Both the position numbers and the translations under genes were made by a program. From Ignavibacteria bacterium (GTDB taxonomy: Bacteria > Bacteroidota > Ignavibacteria > Kapaibacteriales > UBA2268): a stretch of DNA of 64,000 bases. The DNA is taken from positions 1-64,000 of the forward strand of contig JAISJI010000027.1 in NCBI GenBank assembly GCA_031261605.1, read 5' to 3'. The notes under the pieces were generated by a model that was given only the letters and a program-made list of their open reading frames with translations, searched no databases and was not told where the DNA came from. This document shows, in pieces, positions 1-8,422 of this stretch. How positions within the stretch are numbered: the stretch's first letter is position 1; every line of letters starts with the position of its first letter.

Positions 1-159
1 AATGTCAATTTGATGCAAAAGCGATGCAAGTTTGGCTTTGGGAAATCATTGTGTTACCTTTCAGATGCAATGTATTCTCAGTTGAAAGGAAGTCCATTCT
101 GTAAAGCCGATGCTGATAAGAGACAAAATAATATTTTATTAACTAACTTAAAGGACTAA
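1..159 (+). CDS. C-terminal end of an unidentified protein, cut by the window edge
   Basis: An open frame runs from base 1 to a TAA at 157-159 (52 codons). The translation is protein-like, with motifs such as GFGKSLCYLSDAMYSQLKG and two cysteines. It ends only four bases before the ATG of the next gene, so the two could be translationally coupled. I do not recognise the family and the 5' part lies outside the window. The ORF track does not list it, probably because it has no start in view. Confidence 0.45.
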   Translation, partial: NVNLMQKRCKFGFGKSLCYLSDAMYSQLKGSPFCKADADKRQNNILLTNLKD

Positions 160-163
160 CACA

Positions 164-742
164 ATGTTGTCACTCAAAAAAAACAAATCTAAATCCATAA
201 TATGTTTTATGGTTACAATTATTGCTATTTCTTCTGTGCTCTTGTTTGCAAAACCAAAATATCATAGTCATTCGCACTACAGGGGGGCAGATGGAAAGTG
301 GTATTGGTGCGAATTTTATACTGATGATGTCACTGGCGATGATTATACATTAGTTTATGTTCACCCAGATAAAACACCACATCATGGCAATGGGCACATT
401 ACCCCAAATAAGTTAATAGCAGATGGAAATGGAACTTCAAATCTGCAAGACACTCTTTCTCCGTTCGTTCCTGAAGATGATTTTCTTAATGTTTGCTTTA
501 TAGCATCAGAAGAAGGAATTGACGTAAAAGCAGATGCGAATATCACATTTGATATTGTTGATTTGACAGGTAATGTAGTGGCTGCTAATATCTTTGTTCA
601 AGGTAATAGTCAGTATCAAACAATACCTATACCTAATGGTGTAGATATAAGATTTACCTACGGATTTATCGCAAAAAGCGATGGAGCGCCTTTTTACGCA
701 AGAGCTTTCCGCTTTGATGGATACGAAATAGTCCCATACTAA
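164..742 (+). CDS. Small exported protein of unknown function
   Basis: The 192-residue product starts with a basic stretch (KKNKSKS) followed by a hydrophobic segment at about residues 13-30, consistent with a signal peptide or N-terminal anchor. A short histidine-rich patch follows (YHSHSHYRGADGKW). The rest is soluble, acidic and rich in beta-prone residues, with no catalytic motif that I recognise. An AAAGGA ribosome-binding site lies 8 bases before the ATG and supports this start. A hairpin-plus-T-run terminator follows the stop. The histidine patch might bind metal, but that is only a guess. Confidence 0.75.
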   Translation: MLSLKKNKSKSIICFMVTIIAISSVLLFAKPKYHSHSHYRGADGKWYWCEFYTDDVTGDDYTLVYVHPDKTPHHGNGHITPNKLIADGNGTSNLQDTLSPFVPEDDFLNVCFIASEEGIDVKADANITFDIVDLTGNVVAANIFVQGNSQYQTIPIPNGVDIRFTYGFIAKSDGAPFYARAFRFDGYEIVPY

Positions 743-779
743 TTGTGTAATAGTATTTTTGATACTATAATCTCCTTTC

Positions 780-816
780 CCTAACAATTTCTTACAATAT
801 GTTAGGTTTTTTTTTT
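780..816 (+). terminator. Rho-independent terminator
   Basis: CCTAACA (780-786) pairs with TGTTAGG (800-806) and is followed by about eleven Ts. It lies just after the exported-protein gene and before the recG promoter, so it separates the two transcripts. Confidence 0.8.
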
Positions 817-873
817 CATTTTTCACTCCTTACTATTTTTCACATCTGCCTATTTTTTTTTGTTCCACCAACA

Positions 874-904
874 TTGACATAAAGAACAAAATTAACTATA
901 TTTG
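874..904 (+). promoter_or_regulatory. recG promoter: TTGACA / TATATTTG
   Basis: TTGACA (874-879) is separated by 17 bases from TATATTTG (897-904). The second element matches the Bacteroidota -7 box TAnnTTTG and also resembles a sigma-70 -10 hexamer. Only four bases lie between this box and the recG ATG at 909. Transcription would therefore start at or next to the start codon, which implies a leaderless mRNA. No Shine-Dalgarno sequence is visible. Confidence 0.65.
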
Positions 905-908
905 TAAT

Positions 909-3173
909 ATGATTGAGAGCGATAACAAAGACATTATATATCTAAAAGGAGTTGGTCCTAAACGTGCCGATGCTCTATTTACTTCCGGTATTAGAACTAT
1001 TGGCGACTTGCTTACATACTATCCTACCGGATACATCACTCGCACTTCCGCCGGAAGCATCACCGATATTAAAAAAAAAATAATCGCATCCGAGAAATCT
1101 ATATATAACATCTACGACGACACTCCTTCAACAAATACACCTGTAGAGCCAAACTCACAAGAACTCAGCATTATCGGAACTGTCGTATCGCTACAAACAC
1201 GACAATTTCGCCCAAATAAAAAAATGCTCACCATAATCATAAAAGACGCAAATAACGAACCATTTGAAGTCCTATTCTTCAATATGGCAGAATACATCGC
1301 TGCAATCTATCCACCAAACACTCTCCTACTAATCAGCGGAAAACCCGACTACAACTCCTATAAGCAATCAATCGCATTCTCACATCCCGAAATAGACATC
1401 ATTGAAGAAGAGGACATAGAACTATACACCGGTGGGGGAATCATACCAAAGTATAAACTAACTGACGCAATGCGTAAAGCAAATATTACCATTAGGTTAA
1501 TGCGAAAAATCATCGCTAATGCTATTGAACTTAACGAATTCAAACTATCGGAAAACCTCCCCGAATACATTATAACTACACATAATCTATATCCAGCAAA
1601 CAAACTAATCCTTGCATTGCACCAACCGCAAAATATGAACGACGTCCAAAAGGCAATGCACAGAATAAAATTCGAGGAAATGTTTTGGTATCAAATCCTA
1701 CTCAACATAAATAGAGCAAATACCAAAAAGAAGGAGAGAGGCATCATCCTTACCAACAAAAGCAAGTTAGCCCGCGAACTATATGACGCTCTCCCATTCC
1801 AACTTACGAAAGACCAAGTGAAAGTCCTAAACGATTTCGATGCCGACTTCAAATCCGGAGAGCCAATGAACCGCTTGCTACAAGGTGACGTCGGCTCCGG
1901 TAAAACAATCGTTGCTATTCTCGCTATGCTTATGATTATTGATGCCGGATACCAAGTAGTGATGATGGCTCCTACTGAACTCCTCGCTGAGCAGCACTTC
2001 TCCACCATATCCCGACTAATAGCACAATCCGTCTCTCCCAACAGCAGATTAGCCAATATCAATATCGCTATGCTTATCGGAGGTATGCGTAAATCCGAAC
2101 GCAACGATACATTGCAAAATATTGCTGACGGCACCACTAACATTGTCATCGGAACTCACGCACTATTCCAATCCGATGTCCAATACCATAACCTCGCCTT
2201 AGTCGTTATAGATGAACAGCATCGCTTCGGTGTTTCGCAACGTGCCGAACTAATTGCTCACGCAAAAGAATCAATGTTAGATGCCAACATAACACCACAT
2301 CTCCTATATATGACCGCTACGCCTATCCCAAGAACCATTACAATGACACTCTACGGCGACTTAGACGTATCCACAATAAAGACGCAACCCAAAAATAGAA
2401 TGCCGATAATTACACGAGTCCAATATGAAGAAAATAGAAGCAAATTATACGACTTTATAGCGCAAGAATTAGACCTCGCTAAGCAAGCATATATCGTATA
2501 TCCATTAGTTGAAAAATCCGAAAAATTAGAATTGAAATCCGCAACCGAGCATTACGAAATCATTGCTAACGAGGTATTCCCGCAATACAAATGCGGTCTC
2601 CTGCACGGACAAATGAAATGGCAAGATAAGGAACAAGTAATGTTAGCATTCCAGCGTAACGAATACCAAGTATTGGTAGCGACAACGGTCGTTGAAGTCG
2701 GTATTGACGTGCCAAATGCCACTGTAATGCTGGTAGAAGATGCCGATAGATTTGGCTTGTCGCAACTGCACCAATTGCGGGGAAGAGTTGGTAGAGGTAG
2801 CGACCAATCCTATTGCTTCCTTATGACAAAGGACAGCCACAAGTTTAAGCTCAACAGCAAACAAAAGGACATAGATAAAATCGCCGCTATCACTCGACTA
2901 CGTGCAATGCAAGATACAACGGATGGATTTCTGCTTTCGGAAATTGATATGCGACTACGTGGTCCGGGAGATATGCTGGGAACTAAGCAATCCGGATTAC
3001 CGGAATTCAAATATATTGACCTAATTAACGACATAGACATCGTTAATATAGTTGCCACCACAGCAAGAGAAATCGCTAGCGAGGACTGCAAATTGGAATT
3101 AGAAAAGAACGAAAAAATTAAGAAATATTTAGAAAATTGCAACACACAAGATAATTTTATTAGCATTGCATAA
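909..3173 (+). CDS. recG: ATP-dependent DNA helicase RecG
   Basis: RecG is a monomeric superfamily 2 translocase that regresses stalled replication forks and migrates Holliday junctions. The 754-residue product is of normal family length. An N-terminal helix-hairpin region begins KGVGPKRADAL. An OB-fold wedge covers about residues 85-150. Helicase motifs follow: Walker A GDVGSGKT near 330, DEQHRFG (the RecG form of the DExH box) near 433, TATPIPRT near 467, and the C-terminal QLRGRVGRG. The gene stands alone on the plus strand between a terminator and nuoI. The ATG is only four bases after a strong -7 box, so translation is probably leaderless. Identification is secure. Confidence 0.97.
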   Translation: MIESDNKDIIYLKGVGPKRADALFTSGIRTIGDLLTYYPTGYITRTSAGSITDIKKKIIASEKSIYNIYDDTPSTNTPVEPNSQELSIIGTVVSLQTRQFRPNKKMLTIIIKDANNEPFEVLFFNMAEYIAAIYPPNTLLLISGKPDYNSYKQSIAFSHPEIDIIEEEDIELYTGGGIIPKYKLTDAMRKANITIRLMRKIIANAIELNEFKLSENLPEYIITTHNLYPANKLILALHQPQNMNDVQKAMHRIKFEEMFWYQILLNINRANTKKKERGIILTNKSKLARELYDALPFQLTKDQVKVLNDFDADFKSGEPMNRLLQGDVGSGKTIVAILAMLMIIDAGYQVVMMAPTELLAEQHFSTISRLIAQSVSPNSRLANINIAMLIGGMRKSERNDTLQNIADGTTNIVIGTHALFQSDVQYHNLALVVIDEQHRFGVSQRAELIAHAKESMLDANITPHLLYMTATPIPRTITMTLYGDLDVSTIKTQPKNRMPIITRVQYEENRSKLYDFIAQELDLAKQAYIVYPLVEKSEKLELKSATEHYEIIANEVFPQYKCGLLHGQMKWQDKEQVMLAFQRNEYQVLVATTVVEVGIDVPNATVMLVEDADRFGLSQLHQLRGRVGRGSDQSYCFLMTKDSHKFKLNSKQKDIDKIAAITRLRAMQDTTDGFLLSEIDMRLRGPGDMLGTKQSGLPEFKYIDLINDIDIVNIVATTAREIASEDCKLELEKNEKIKKYLENCNTQDNFISIA

Positions 3174-3188
3174 TTATTTCATAAAAAA

Positions 3189-3201
3189 TTTGTAAATTGA
3201 A
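3189..3201 (+). promoter_or_regulatory. Candidate promoter TTTGTAAATTGAA upstream of nuoI
   Basis: The 13-mer TTTGTAAATTGAA lies about 30 bases before the nuoI ATG. The identical 13-mer precedes the TlpA-like gene at 7770-7782. TAAATTG is close to the TAnnTTTG -7 consensus. The assignment rests on position and recurrence only. Confidence 0.4.
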
Positions 3202-3230
3202 TAACATTGTAATTACAGAGTAATAAATTT

Positions 3231-3770
3231 ATGCTAAAATACTTAAAAGACATATTCCAAGGCATCGTAACTCCATTCCAAGGAATGAAGATTACTACTC
3301 ATTATATTTTCACTCCAAGAGTAACAAAAAAATATCCCGAAGCATATACGCCTTCTCTTCCTATTAGCGAACGTAATCGCCTCGATGTAGATATGGTGAA
3401 ATGCACCGGCTGCCAACTATGCTCTAAGTCCTGCCCTTCTCATAGCATCGCTATCGAGACAGTTAAGGCAGTTCCGACTGATGCTAATGTGCCGGTTGAT
3501 GAAAATGGAAAAGCAAAAAAATTGCTCGTGACGAAATTTGATATTGATTTTGGAACCTGTTGCTTCTGCACGCTTTGCGAAGAAAATTGCAACTTCGGTG
3601 CTATACATCGCACTGCTACATTTGATTACAGCACATACAGACGCGGAGAACTACAATACCACTTCAGCAATTTCACTCAAGCCCAAGTTGCTGAAAAAAA
3701 AGACCTCTTGGCTAAATTTAATGCAGAAGCAAAAAAGAAAGCCGCAGAGGCATCTGAAAATAAGGAATAA
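3231..3770 (+). CDS. nuoI: NADH-quinone oxidoreductase subunit I (two 4Fe-4S ferredoxin)
   Basis: NuoI carries iron-sulfur clusters N6a and N6b and passes electrons within the peripheral arm of respiratory complex I. The 179-residue product has two CxxCxxCxxxC(P) motifs: CTGCQLCSKSCP near residues 58-68 and CCFCTLCEENC near 110-120. The second lacks the proline that usually follows the last cysteine. The C-terminal tail is Lys/Ala rich. Other nuo genes are absent here; the only other one in the window is nuoD, 25 kb away. It could instead be a different two-cluster ferredoxin, but its length and the MKITTHYIF-like N-terminal segment fit NuoI. It converges on the M16 protease gene with a 2-base gap. 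Confidence 0.85.
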   Translation: MLKYLKDIFQGIVTPFQGMKITTHYIFTPRVTKKYPEAYTPSLPISERNRLDVDMVKCTGCQLCSKSCPSHSIAIETVKAVPTDANVPVDENGKAKKLLVTKFDIDFGTCCFCTLCEENCNFGAIHRTATFDYSTYRRGELQYHFSNFTQAQVAEKKDLLAKFNAEAKKKAAEASENKE

Positions 3771-3772
3771 AA

Positions 3773-5035
3773 CTACTCGCTATCGGGTAACAACAAACAC
3801 CTACACCACAATGTAGGATTGAAATACGTGGTAGCAAGAGCGGATACATCCTCAAGAGTAATGCTATCTATGCTCGCTATAATTTCCGGTATAGTTTCAT
3901 ATTTCCCTATACTTACCTCTTGCTTAATCAAATTTTGCATACGGCTGGACATACTCTCCAACTCAATGATTGTGGCGGTCTTAAGTTGCTCCTTGGCACG
4001 CTCAATCTCTCTCATTGTTGGCTTCTTCGTCTCTCTAAACTTCTCCATCTCCTTCAATATCAACTCAATAGTTTGTCCAACTTTCTTCTCATCCGTAGCC
4101 ACATAAATAGACCACGCTCCACAATCAATGTAGTTTTGAATGGATGAATAAATTGAATACGCAAGACCGTGCTTCTCCCGTAAATTCTGATATAGACGCG
4201 AACTCATTCCTTCTCCGAACATCACATTCGCAACCGCAAGACAATATCGCTCATCATTACGAATGCCCTTCGTATTCGTTGAAAGCATTAAGTGTGCCTG
4301 CTGTATGTCCTTATTTACAGAGAGATAGGGGATTGGAATGGGTTGTATTGTCGGCGCTGTTTCTATATTCCTCTCGTTCTGCACATCGGGAAAATACTTA
4401 GATACAGCATCTATTATTGCGGAATGCTCTATATTACCAGCCACTGCAATAGTAATATTTTGTGGCTGATACAATTTGGAATGAAAGTCCCGTAAATCGG
4501 TATATTTAATATCAGTTACCGAATTCTGAAAACCAATAATTGGCGGGGCAAGCGGTGTTCCAGCGAATACCAAAGTATCGGCAAGGTCGCAAATATACTC
4601 CTCAGGGTCATCCTCGTATGACTTTATCTCCTCAAGGATTATCAACTTCTCCTTCTCAATCTCCTTCTCAATGAAAATGGTATTCATAGTTATATCTGCC
4701 AGCAACTCAAATGTCTTCACAAAATGTTGTGTAATAGCACGAACATAAAAGAAAGTAAGTTCCTTTGTTGTAAAGGCATTAGAATATGCTCCAAGATTTT
4801 CAAAAGCATTCGCTATTTGCTTGCTATTCCTATTTTGCGTATGCCTAAAAGCAGAATGCTCCATAAAATGGGCTATTCCTTCTTTTCCTCGCCAATCATT
4901 CCGAGAGCCAATATTTACGCATATCCCAGCGGAAAAGGAGTTTATAGATGGCACAAATTCTGATACTACACTTAGCCCGTTATCAAAAATTGTCTTGTTA
5001 AAATTATCGCTTGTTATTGTATTTATTATATTCAT
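3773..5035 (-). CDS. M16 family zinc metallopeptidase (processing peptidase-like)
   Basis: This 420-residue protein has the inverted zinc motif HxxEH as HFMEH at residues 56-60. The third ligand region LEEIKSYEDDPEE lies near residue 135. Both are diagnostic of the M16 (insulinase/mitochondrial processing peptidase) family. The C-terminal half (GLAYSIYSSIQNY) is the usual second M16 domain. There is no signal peptide, so it is probably cytoplasmic, and its substrate is unknown. It is the last gene of a leftward run with purC, tsaD and a T9SS cargo, 9 bases downstream of purC. The active-site residues look intact. Confidence 0.93.
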   Translation of the reverse strand: MNIINTITSDNFNKTIFDNGLSVVSEFVPSINSFSAGICVNIGSRNDWRGKEGIAHFMEHSAFRHTQNRNSKQIANAFENLGAYSNAFTTKELTFFYVRAITQHFVKTFELLADITMNTIFIEKEIEKEKLIILEEIKSYEDDPEEYICDLADTLVFAGTPLAPPIIGFQNSVTDIKYTDLRDFHSKLYQPQNITIAVAGNIEHSAIIDAVSKYFPDVQNERNIETAPTIQPIPIPYLSVNKDIQQAHLMLSTNTKGIRNDERYCLAVANVMFGEGMSSRLYQNLREKHGLAYSIYSSIQNYIDCGAWSIYVATDEKKVGQTIELILKEMEKFRETKKPTMREIERAKEQLKTATIIELESMSSRMQNLIKQEVSIGKYETIPEIIASIDSITLEDVSALATTYFNPTLWCRCLLLPDSE

Positions 5036-5044
5036 CGTTCGAAA

Positions 5045-5926
5045 TTATTGTCCAGTAACAATTTTCAATGCGTATTGATACTTTTCTAATGTCTTTTCAA
5101 TAATTGCTTCTGGTAAAGTGGGTGGTGGTGGCTGCTTATTCCAAGCAATACTCTCTAAATAATCCCGTAGTATTTGCTTGTCAAAGTTAGTCGGAGTTTT
5201 CTTCTGCTGATAATCGTCTAATAGCCAGAAACGAGAGGAATCCGGCGTAAGTGCTTCATCTATCAGTATCACTTCACTATTGTCGTTCATACCAAATTCA
5301 AATTTTGTATCCGCAAGGATTATCCCACGCCTATACAAATGCTCATAAGCAAAGTTATAAAGTGCTAACGAATACGATTTCACCTCATCTGCAATATCCT
5401 TTCCTACTATATCATACGCTTGTTCCAAAGTAATATTCTCATCGTGTCCCTCTTCCGCTTTGGTAGATGGCGTAAAAATTGGTGTAGGCAACTTCTCATA
5501 CTCACTCAAGCCCGATGGAATACTAATACCACAAATCGTGCCACTATTCTTATACTCCTTCCAGCCAGAACCAGCAACATATCCTCTAACTACGCATTCC
5601 AACAATATCGGCTTCGATTTGCTTACAAGCATAGAACGCCCTTCCAAATCCTCTGCATATTTCTGACAAATCGCTGGATACTCCGATACATCCGTCGTCA
5701 GCAGATGATTCTTAATTATATGCTGCGTATGAGAAAACCAATACTTAGATATATCCGTAAGAATTGCTCCCTTACAAGGAACTGCCTCTTCCATTATAAC
5801 ATCAAAGGCAGAAATCCTATCCGATGCTACGAATAGTAGTTTATCGCCAAGGTCATAAACATCGCGAACTTTACCACGACGGAATAATGGTATATCGGGA
5901 AAATTAGTCGTCTTAACTATTTTCAT
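5045..5926 (-). CDS. purC: Phosphoribosylaminoimidazole-succinocarboxamide synthase
   Basis: PurC joins CAIR and aspartate with ATP to form SAICAR in de novo purine synthesis. The signatures RRGKVRDVYDL near the N-terminus, ASDRISAFDV and the SAICAR motif region LILADTKFEFG are all present. At 293 residues it is the longer form, as in yeast and many Bacteroidota, rather than the ~237-residue E. coli type. It lies between tsaD (39 bases) and the M16 protease (9 bases) on the same strand. No other purine gene is in the window. Confidence 0.97.
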   Translation of the reverse strand: MKIVKTTNFPDIPLFRRGKVRDVYDLGDKLLFVASDRISAFDVIMEEAVPCKGAILTDISKYWFSHTQHIIKNHLLTTDVSEYPAICQKYAEDLEGRSMLVSKSKPILLECVVRGYVAGSGWKEYKNSGTICGISIPSGLSEYEKLPTPIFTPSTKAEEGHDENITLEQAYDIVGKDIADEVKSYSLALYNFAYEHLYRRGIILADTKFEFGMNDNSEVILIDEALTPDSSRFWLLDDYQQKKTPTNFDKQILRDYLESIAWNKQPPPPTLPEAIIEKTLEKYQYALKIVTGQ

Positions 5927-5965
5927 AAAGTAATAATTTCCGTAAATTAATATCAGAATAGTAAC

Positions 5966-6991
5966 TTATTTCGTTCTTCTCCGCAAAGCATTTGCAGAGA
6001 CCGTATAATCAAAGTGGTTGAAAATATTGGGCGAATCATTAAACTTCTTCTCCGCAATGTATCCTATCATCGCAGCGTTATCCATACAATAGCCCATCGA
6101 TGGTGCAATGCAAGCAATACCATATCTTGCGGACTCACTCGCCATCCGCTTCCGCAATCCACTATTGGCAGATACGCCACCAGCAATTACGATATGCTTT
6201 ACTCCATACTCCTTTGCTGCTGCAACCGTCTTCGCTACAAGAACATCAACAATAGCCGACTGAACCGACGCCGCAATATCCGACAACACATCCGTAGGTA
6301 TCCCATTGGGAAATTCCTTCTGTATGAAGTAGCGAACAGAGGTCTTTAACCCACTGAAACTGAAATCATAATCCCCAGAATGTAGCATCGAACGAGGAAA
6401 ATCATACCGCTTACTGTCACCACTTTGTGCCAACTTATCTATAATCGGACCTCCCGGATATTCCAAACCACATAATTTCGCTATCTTATCAAACGCCTCG
6501 CCTGCTGCATCATCCTTCGTCAAACCTATGATTTTGTAAGTGTTAAAGTTCTCCACTAAAAATATAGCGGTATGCCCACCACTCACAACAAGCGTTATAA
6601 CAGGAAATTCCGGTATCTTTGCTGCCGAATCTTGCATCAGAAAGCCAGAGAATATATGCCCTTCTATATGATTTACTGGAACTAACGGCAAGCCATACCG
6701 CAATGCAAGACCCTTCGCAAAGTTAGAACCAACAATCAATGCACCAATTAAACCCGGCTCCGTTGTAACACCAATCGCCTCCATCTCTTCCATACCAACC
6801 TTTGCATCTACTAATGACTGCTTGGTTAGTTCAGAGATATGTTGCAAATGGGCACGAGAAGCAAGTTCCGGCACCACACCTCCATATTTCCGATGAAAGT
6901 ATTGCGTGCTGATGATATTGCTTAGAACTACGCTATTATTGAGTATCGCTATTGAGGTCTCATCGCAAGAAGATTCTATCGCTAATAACAT
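5966..6991 (-). CDS. tsaD: tRNA N6-adenosine threonylcarbamoyltransferase
   Basis: TsaD transfers the threonylcarbamoyl group to A37 of ANN-decoding tRNAs (the t6A modification), working with TsaB, TsaC and TsaE. The 341-residue product is of normal length. It has the ASKHA fold start ESSCDETSIAIL, metal-binding HIEGH at residues 108-112 and the phosphate loop LVVSGGHTAI. The C-terminal GGVSANSGLR and the DNAAMIGY metal ligand region are also present. The partner genes are not in the window. The stop codon of the upstream T9SS cargo gene is two bases away, so co-transcription is likely. Confidence 0.97.
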   Translation of the reverse strand: MLLAIESSCDETSIAILNNSVVLSNIISTQYFHRKYGGVVPELASRAHLQHISELTKQSLVDAKVGMEEMEAIGVTTEPGLIGALIVGSNFAKGLALRYGLPLVPVNHIEGHIFSGFLMQDSAAKIPEFPVITLVVSGGHTAIFLVENFNTYKIIGLTKDDAAGEAFDKIAKLCGLEYPGGPIIDKLAQSGDSKRYDFPRSMLHSGDYDFSFSGLKTSVRYFIQKEFPNGIPTDVLSDIAASVQSAIVDVLVAKTVAAAKEYGVKHIVIAGGVSANSGLRKRMASESARYGIACIAPSMGYCMDNAAMIGYIAEKKFNDSPNIFNHFDYTVSANALRRRTK

Positions 6992-6993
6992 TG

Positions 6994-7752
6994 CTACTGC
7001 TTAATGAACTTAAACATCTCTTTATGCTTGCCATCCTTAACATTATAGCCAATGTAAGAGCCAGCAGACAGCGAATTAACATTGATGACTGCGTTATCAA
7101 TAGCCGTTACATCCTTGCTAATAACCCTATTGCCATTCATATCATAAATATCAATAGCATCAAAGCCACTGCCATCCAATATAATGTTAAGTTGCTCACT
7201 CACCGGATTCGGTGATACTTGATTGGAAATATCCTTTATCGTTTCAATAGAGGCGCTATGGAAATTCCAATAGCAATAGAACGATACGAAGTCGCTCGCA
7301 TCACTAGCGTTAGTAAATGTAACCTTAAACGTATCCATCCCTTCATAAGCATTGTCCTCATCCAAACCTGCAAACATTTGAAGATAACTAGTGCTTTCTT
7401 CTGTCATTGCATCAGGGGCGAGCGACATCTCTATTGATGTCCAACTATCCTCCTGTTTGGCGCCTCTTCTAGAGAAACAATTTAACCCAATGCAGAAAGT
7501 AACCCAATGCTCATCATTCATACTTACTTTATCTAATGTTACGGTGTAACCTAAGTCCGCACCAGAGATATTCTTCACTATGAATACCTCCTCTAAACCC
7601 TCATTATCCATAGTGAACCACTTGTAATCACCGTGTAGAAAGCCGGTTAATTCCACCACTTCAAAGCTCGCTGATTTCGGTAAATCCTCCGCATTAGATA
7701 AATAATTAAACGATAATGCAATAATTGCTACGAGTAAAATAATTTTTTTCAT
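6994..7752 (-). CDS. Secreted protein with T9SS C-terminal sorting domain
   Basis: A classical signal peptide (MKKIILLVAIIALSFNYLSNA) leads a 252-residue protein. From about residue 179 it has a type A sorting domain: NPVSEQLNII, DIYDMNGNRV, LSAGSYIG and a basic end. Such domains direct export through the type IX secretion system, usually to the cell surface. The middle part is a beta-sandwich-like region with no catalytic motif that I recognise. It shares a 66-base divergent intergenic region with the TlpA-like gene and is the first gene of the tsaD-purC-M16 run, an unusual pairing of cargo and housekeeping genes. Confidence 0.85.
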   Translation of the reverse strand: MKKIILLVAIIALSFNYLSNAEDLPKSASFEVVELTGFLHGDYKWFTMDNEGLEEVFIVKNISGADLGYTVTLDKVSMNDEHWVTFCIGLNCFSRRGAKQEDSWTSIEMSLAPDAMTEESTSYLQMFAGLDEDNAYEGMDTFKVTFTNASDASDFVSFYCYWNFHSASIETIKDISNQVSPNPVSEQLNIILDGSGFDAIDIYDMNGNRVISKDVTAIDNAVINVNSLSAGSYIGYNVKDGKHKEMFKFIKQ

Positions 7753-7769
7753 TTTTATTTCTAAATATT

Positions 7770-7782
7770 TTTGTAAATTGAA
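7770..7782 (+). promoter_or_regulatory. Candidate promoter TTTGTAAATTGAA upstream of the TlpA-like gene
   Basis: This is the second copy of the 13-mer seen before nuoI, 36 bases before the ATG at 7819. It lies in the short divergent region shared with the leftward T9SS cargo gene. Confidence 0.4.
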
Positions 7783-7818
7783 CTAATTAACTATACTAAT
7801 ATAACAAGGATTATTGAA

Positions 7819-8343
7819 ATGAAAAAGAACTTTTTCCTAAATGCAGTAATTATTTTTACTATCGCTGCATTATTCTCTATTAACTCACTATTTGCCGAAG
7901 ACGCTAAAAAGCAACTTCCGGCTGTTAAAGTCAAAGACCTAACAGGGAAAACGCTTAATACTAAGGACTTCGACAACGACGGCAAACCTATCGTCATCGC
8001 ATTCTGGGCTACTTGGTGCAAGCCATGCCTCGAAGAACTTAGCGCTATGTCTGAACTCTATGATGAGTGGCAAAAAGAAACCGGCGTTAAGATTATCGCC
8101 ATTTCTATTGACGACTCCCGAACGTCTAAAAAAGTTGCACCTCTACTAAAATCAAGACAATGGACTTTCGAGGTCTATCTTGATGAAAATAGCGACTTAA
8201 AGCGCGCTATGGGAGTCAGCAATCCACCACATTCTTTCCTTTTGGATGGAAACAAAAACATCGTATTCGAGCATAATGGCTTCGCACAAGGCGATGAAGA
8301 AAATTTGATTGACGAAATTAAGAAACTTACATCTGCTAAGTAA
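7819..8343 (+). CDS. TlpA/ResA-like thioredoxin-fold protein
   Basis: This 174-residue exported thioredoxin-fold protein begins with a signal peptide (to about LFAED at residue 28). Its redox motif is WATWCKPC, with cysteines at 67 and 70, and a cis-proline region is seen at GVSNPPHSFLLD. TlpA/ResA proteins reduce disulfides in the periplasm, often during cytochrome maturation or envelope stress. No cytochrome genes are adjacent, so the client is unknown. There is no lipobox; it is probably periplasmic or anchored by an uncleaved signal. A strong bidirectional terminator follows. Confidence 0.9.
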   Translation: MKKNFFLNAVIIFTIAALFSINSLFAEDAKKQLPAVKVKDLTGKTLNTKDFDNDGKPIVIAFWATWCKPCLEELSAMSELYDEWQKETGVKIIAISIDDSRTSKKVAPLLKSRQWTFEVYLDENSDLKRAMGVSNPPHSFLLDGNKNIVFEHNGFAQGDEENLIDEIKKLTSAK

Positions 8344-8364
8344 TACGCTCTTTCGCTCTCAACA

Positions 8365-8400
8365 AAAAAACCTCATCACTACAATGCGATGAGGTTTTTT
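8365..8400. terminator. Bidirectional terminator
   Basis: AAAAAACCTCATC (8365-8377) pairs perfectly with GATGAGGTTTTTT (8388-8400). It sits between convergent genes and has an A-run on one side and a T-run on the other, so it can stop transcription from both strands. Confidence 0.9.
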
Positions 8401-8422
8401 ATGTCTCTGTATTTCGCTTATA

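Noticed and set aside
506-826. 106-residue minus-strand ORF
   Set aside because: It overlaps the exported-protein gene and the terminator, has no ribosome-binding site and is an AT-driven shadow.
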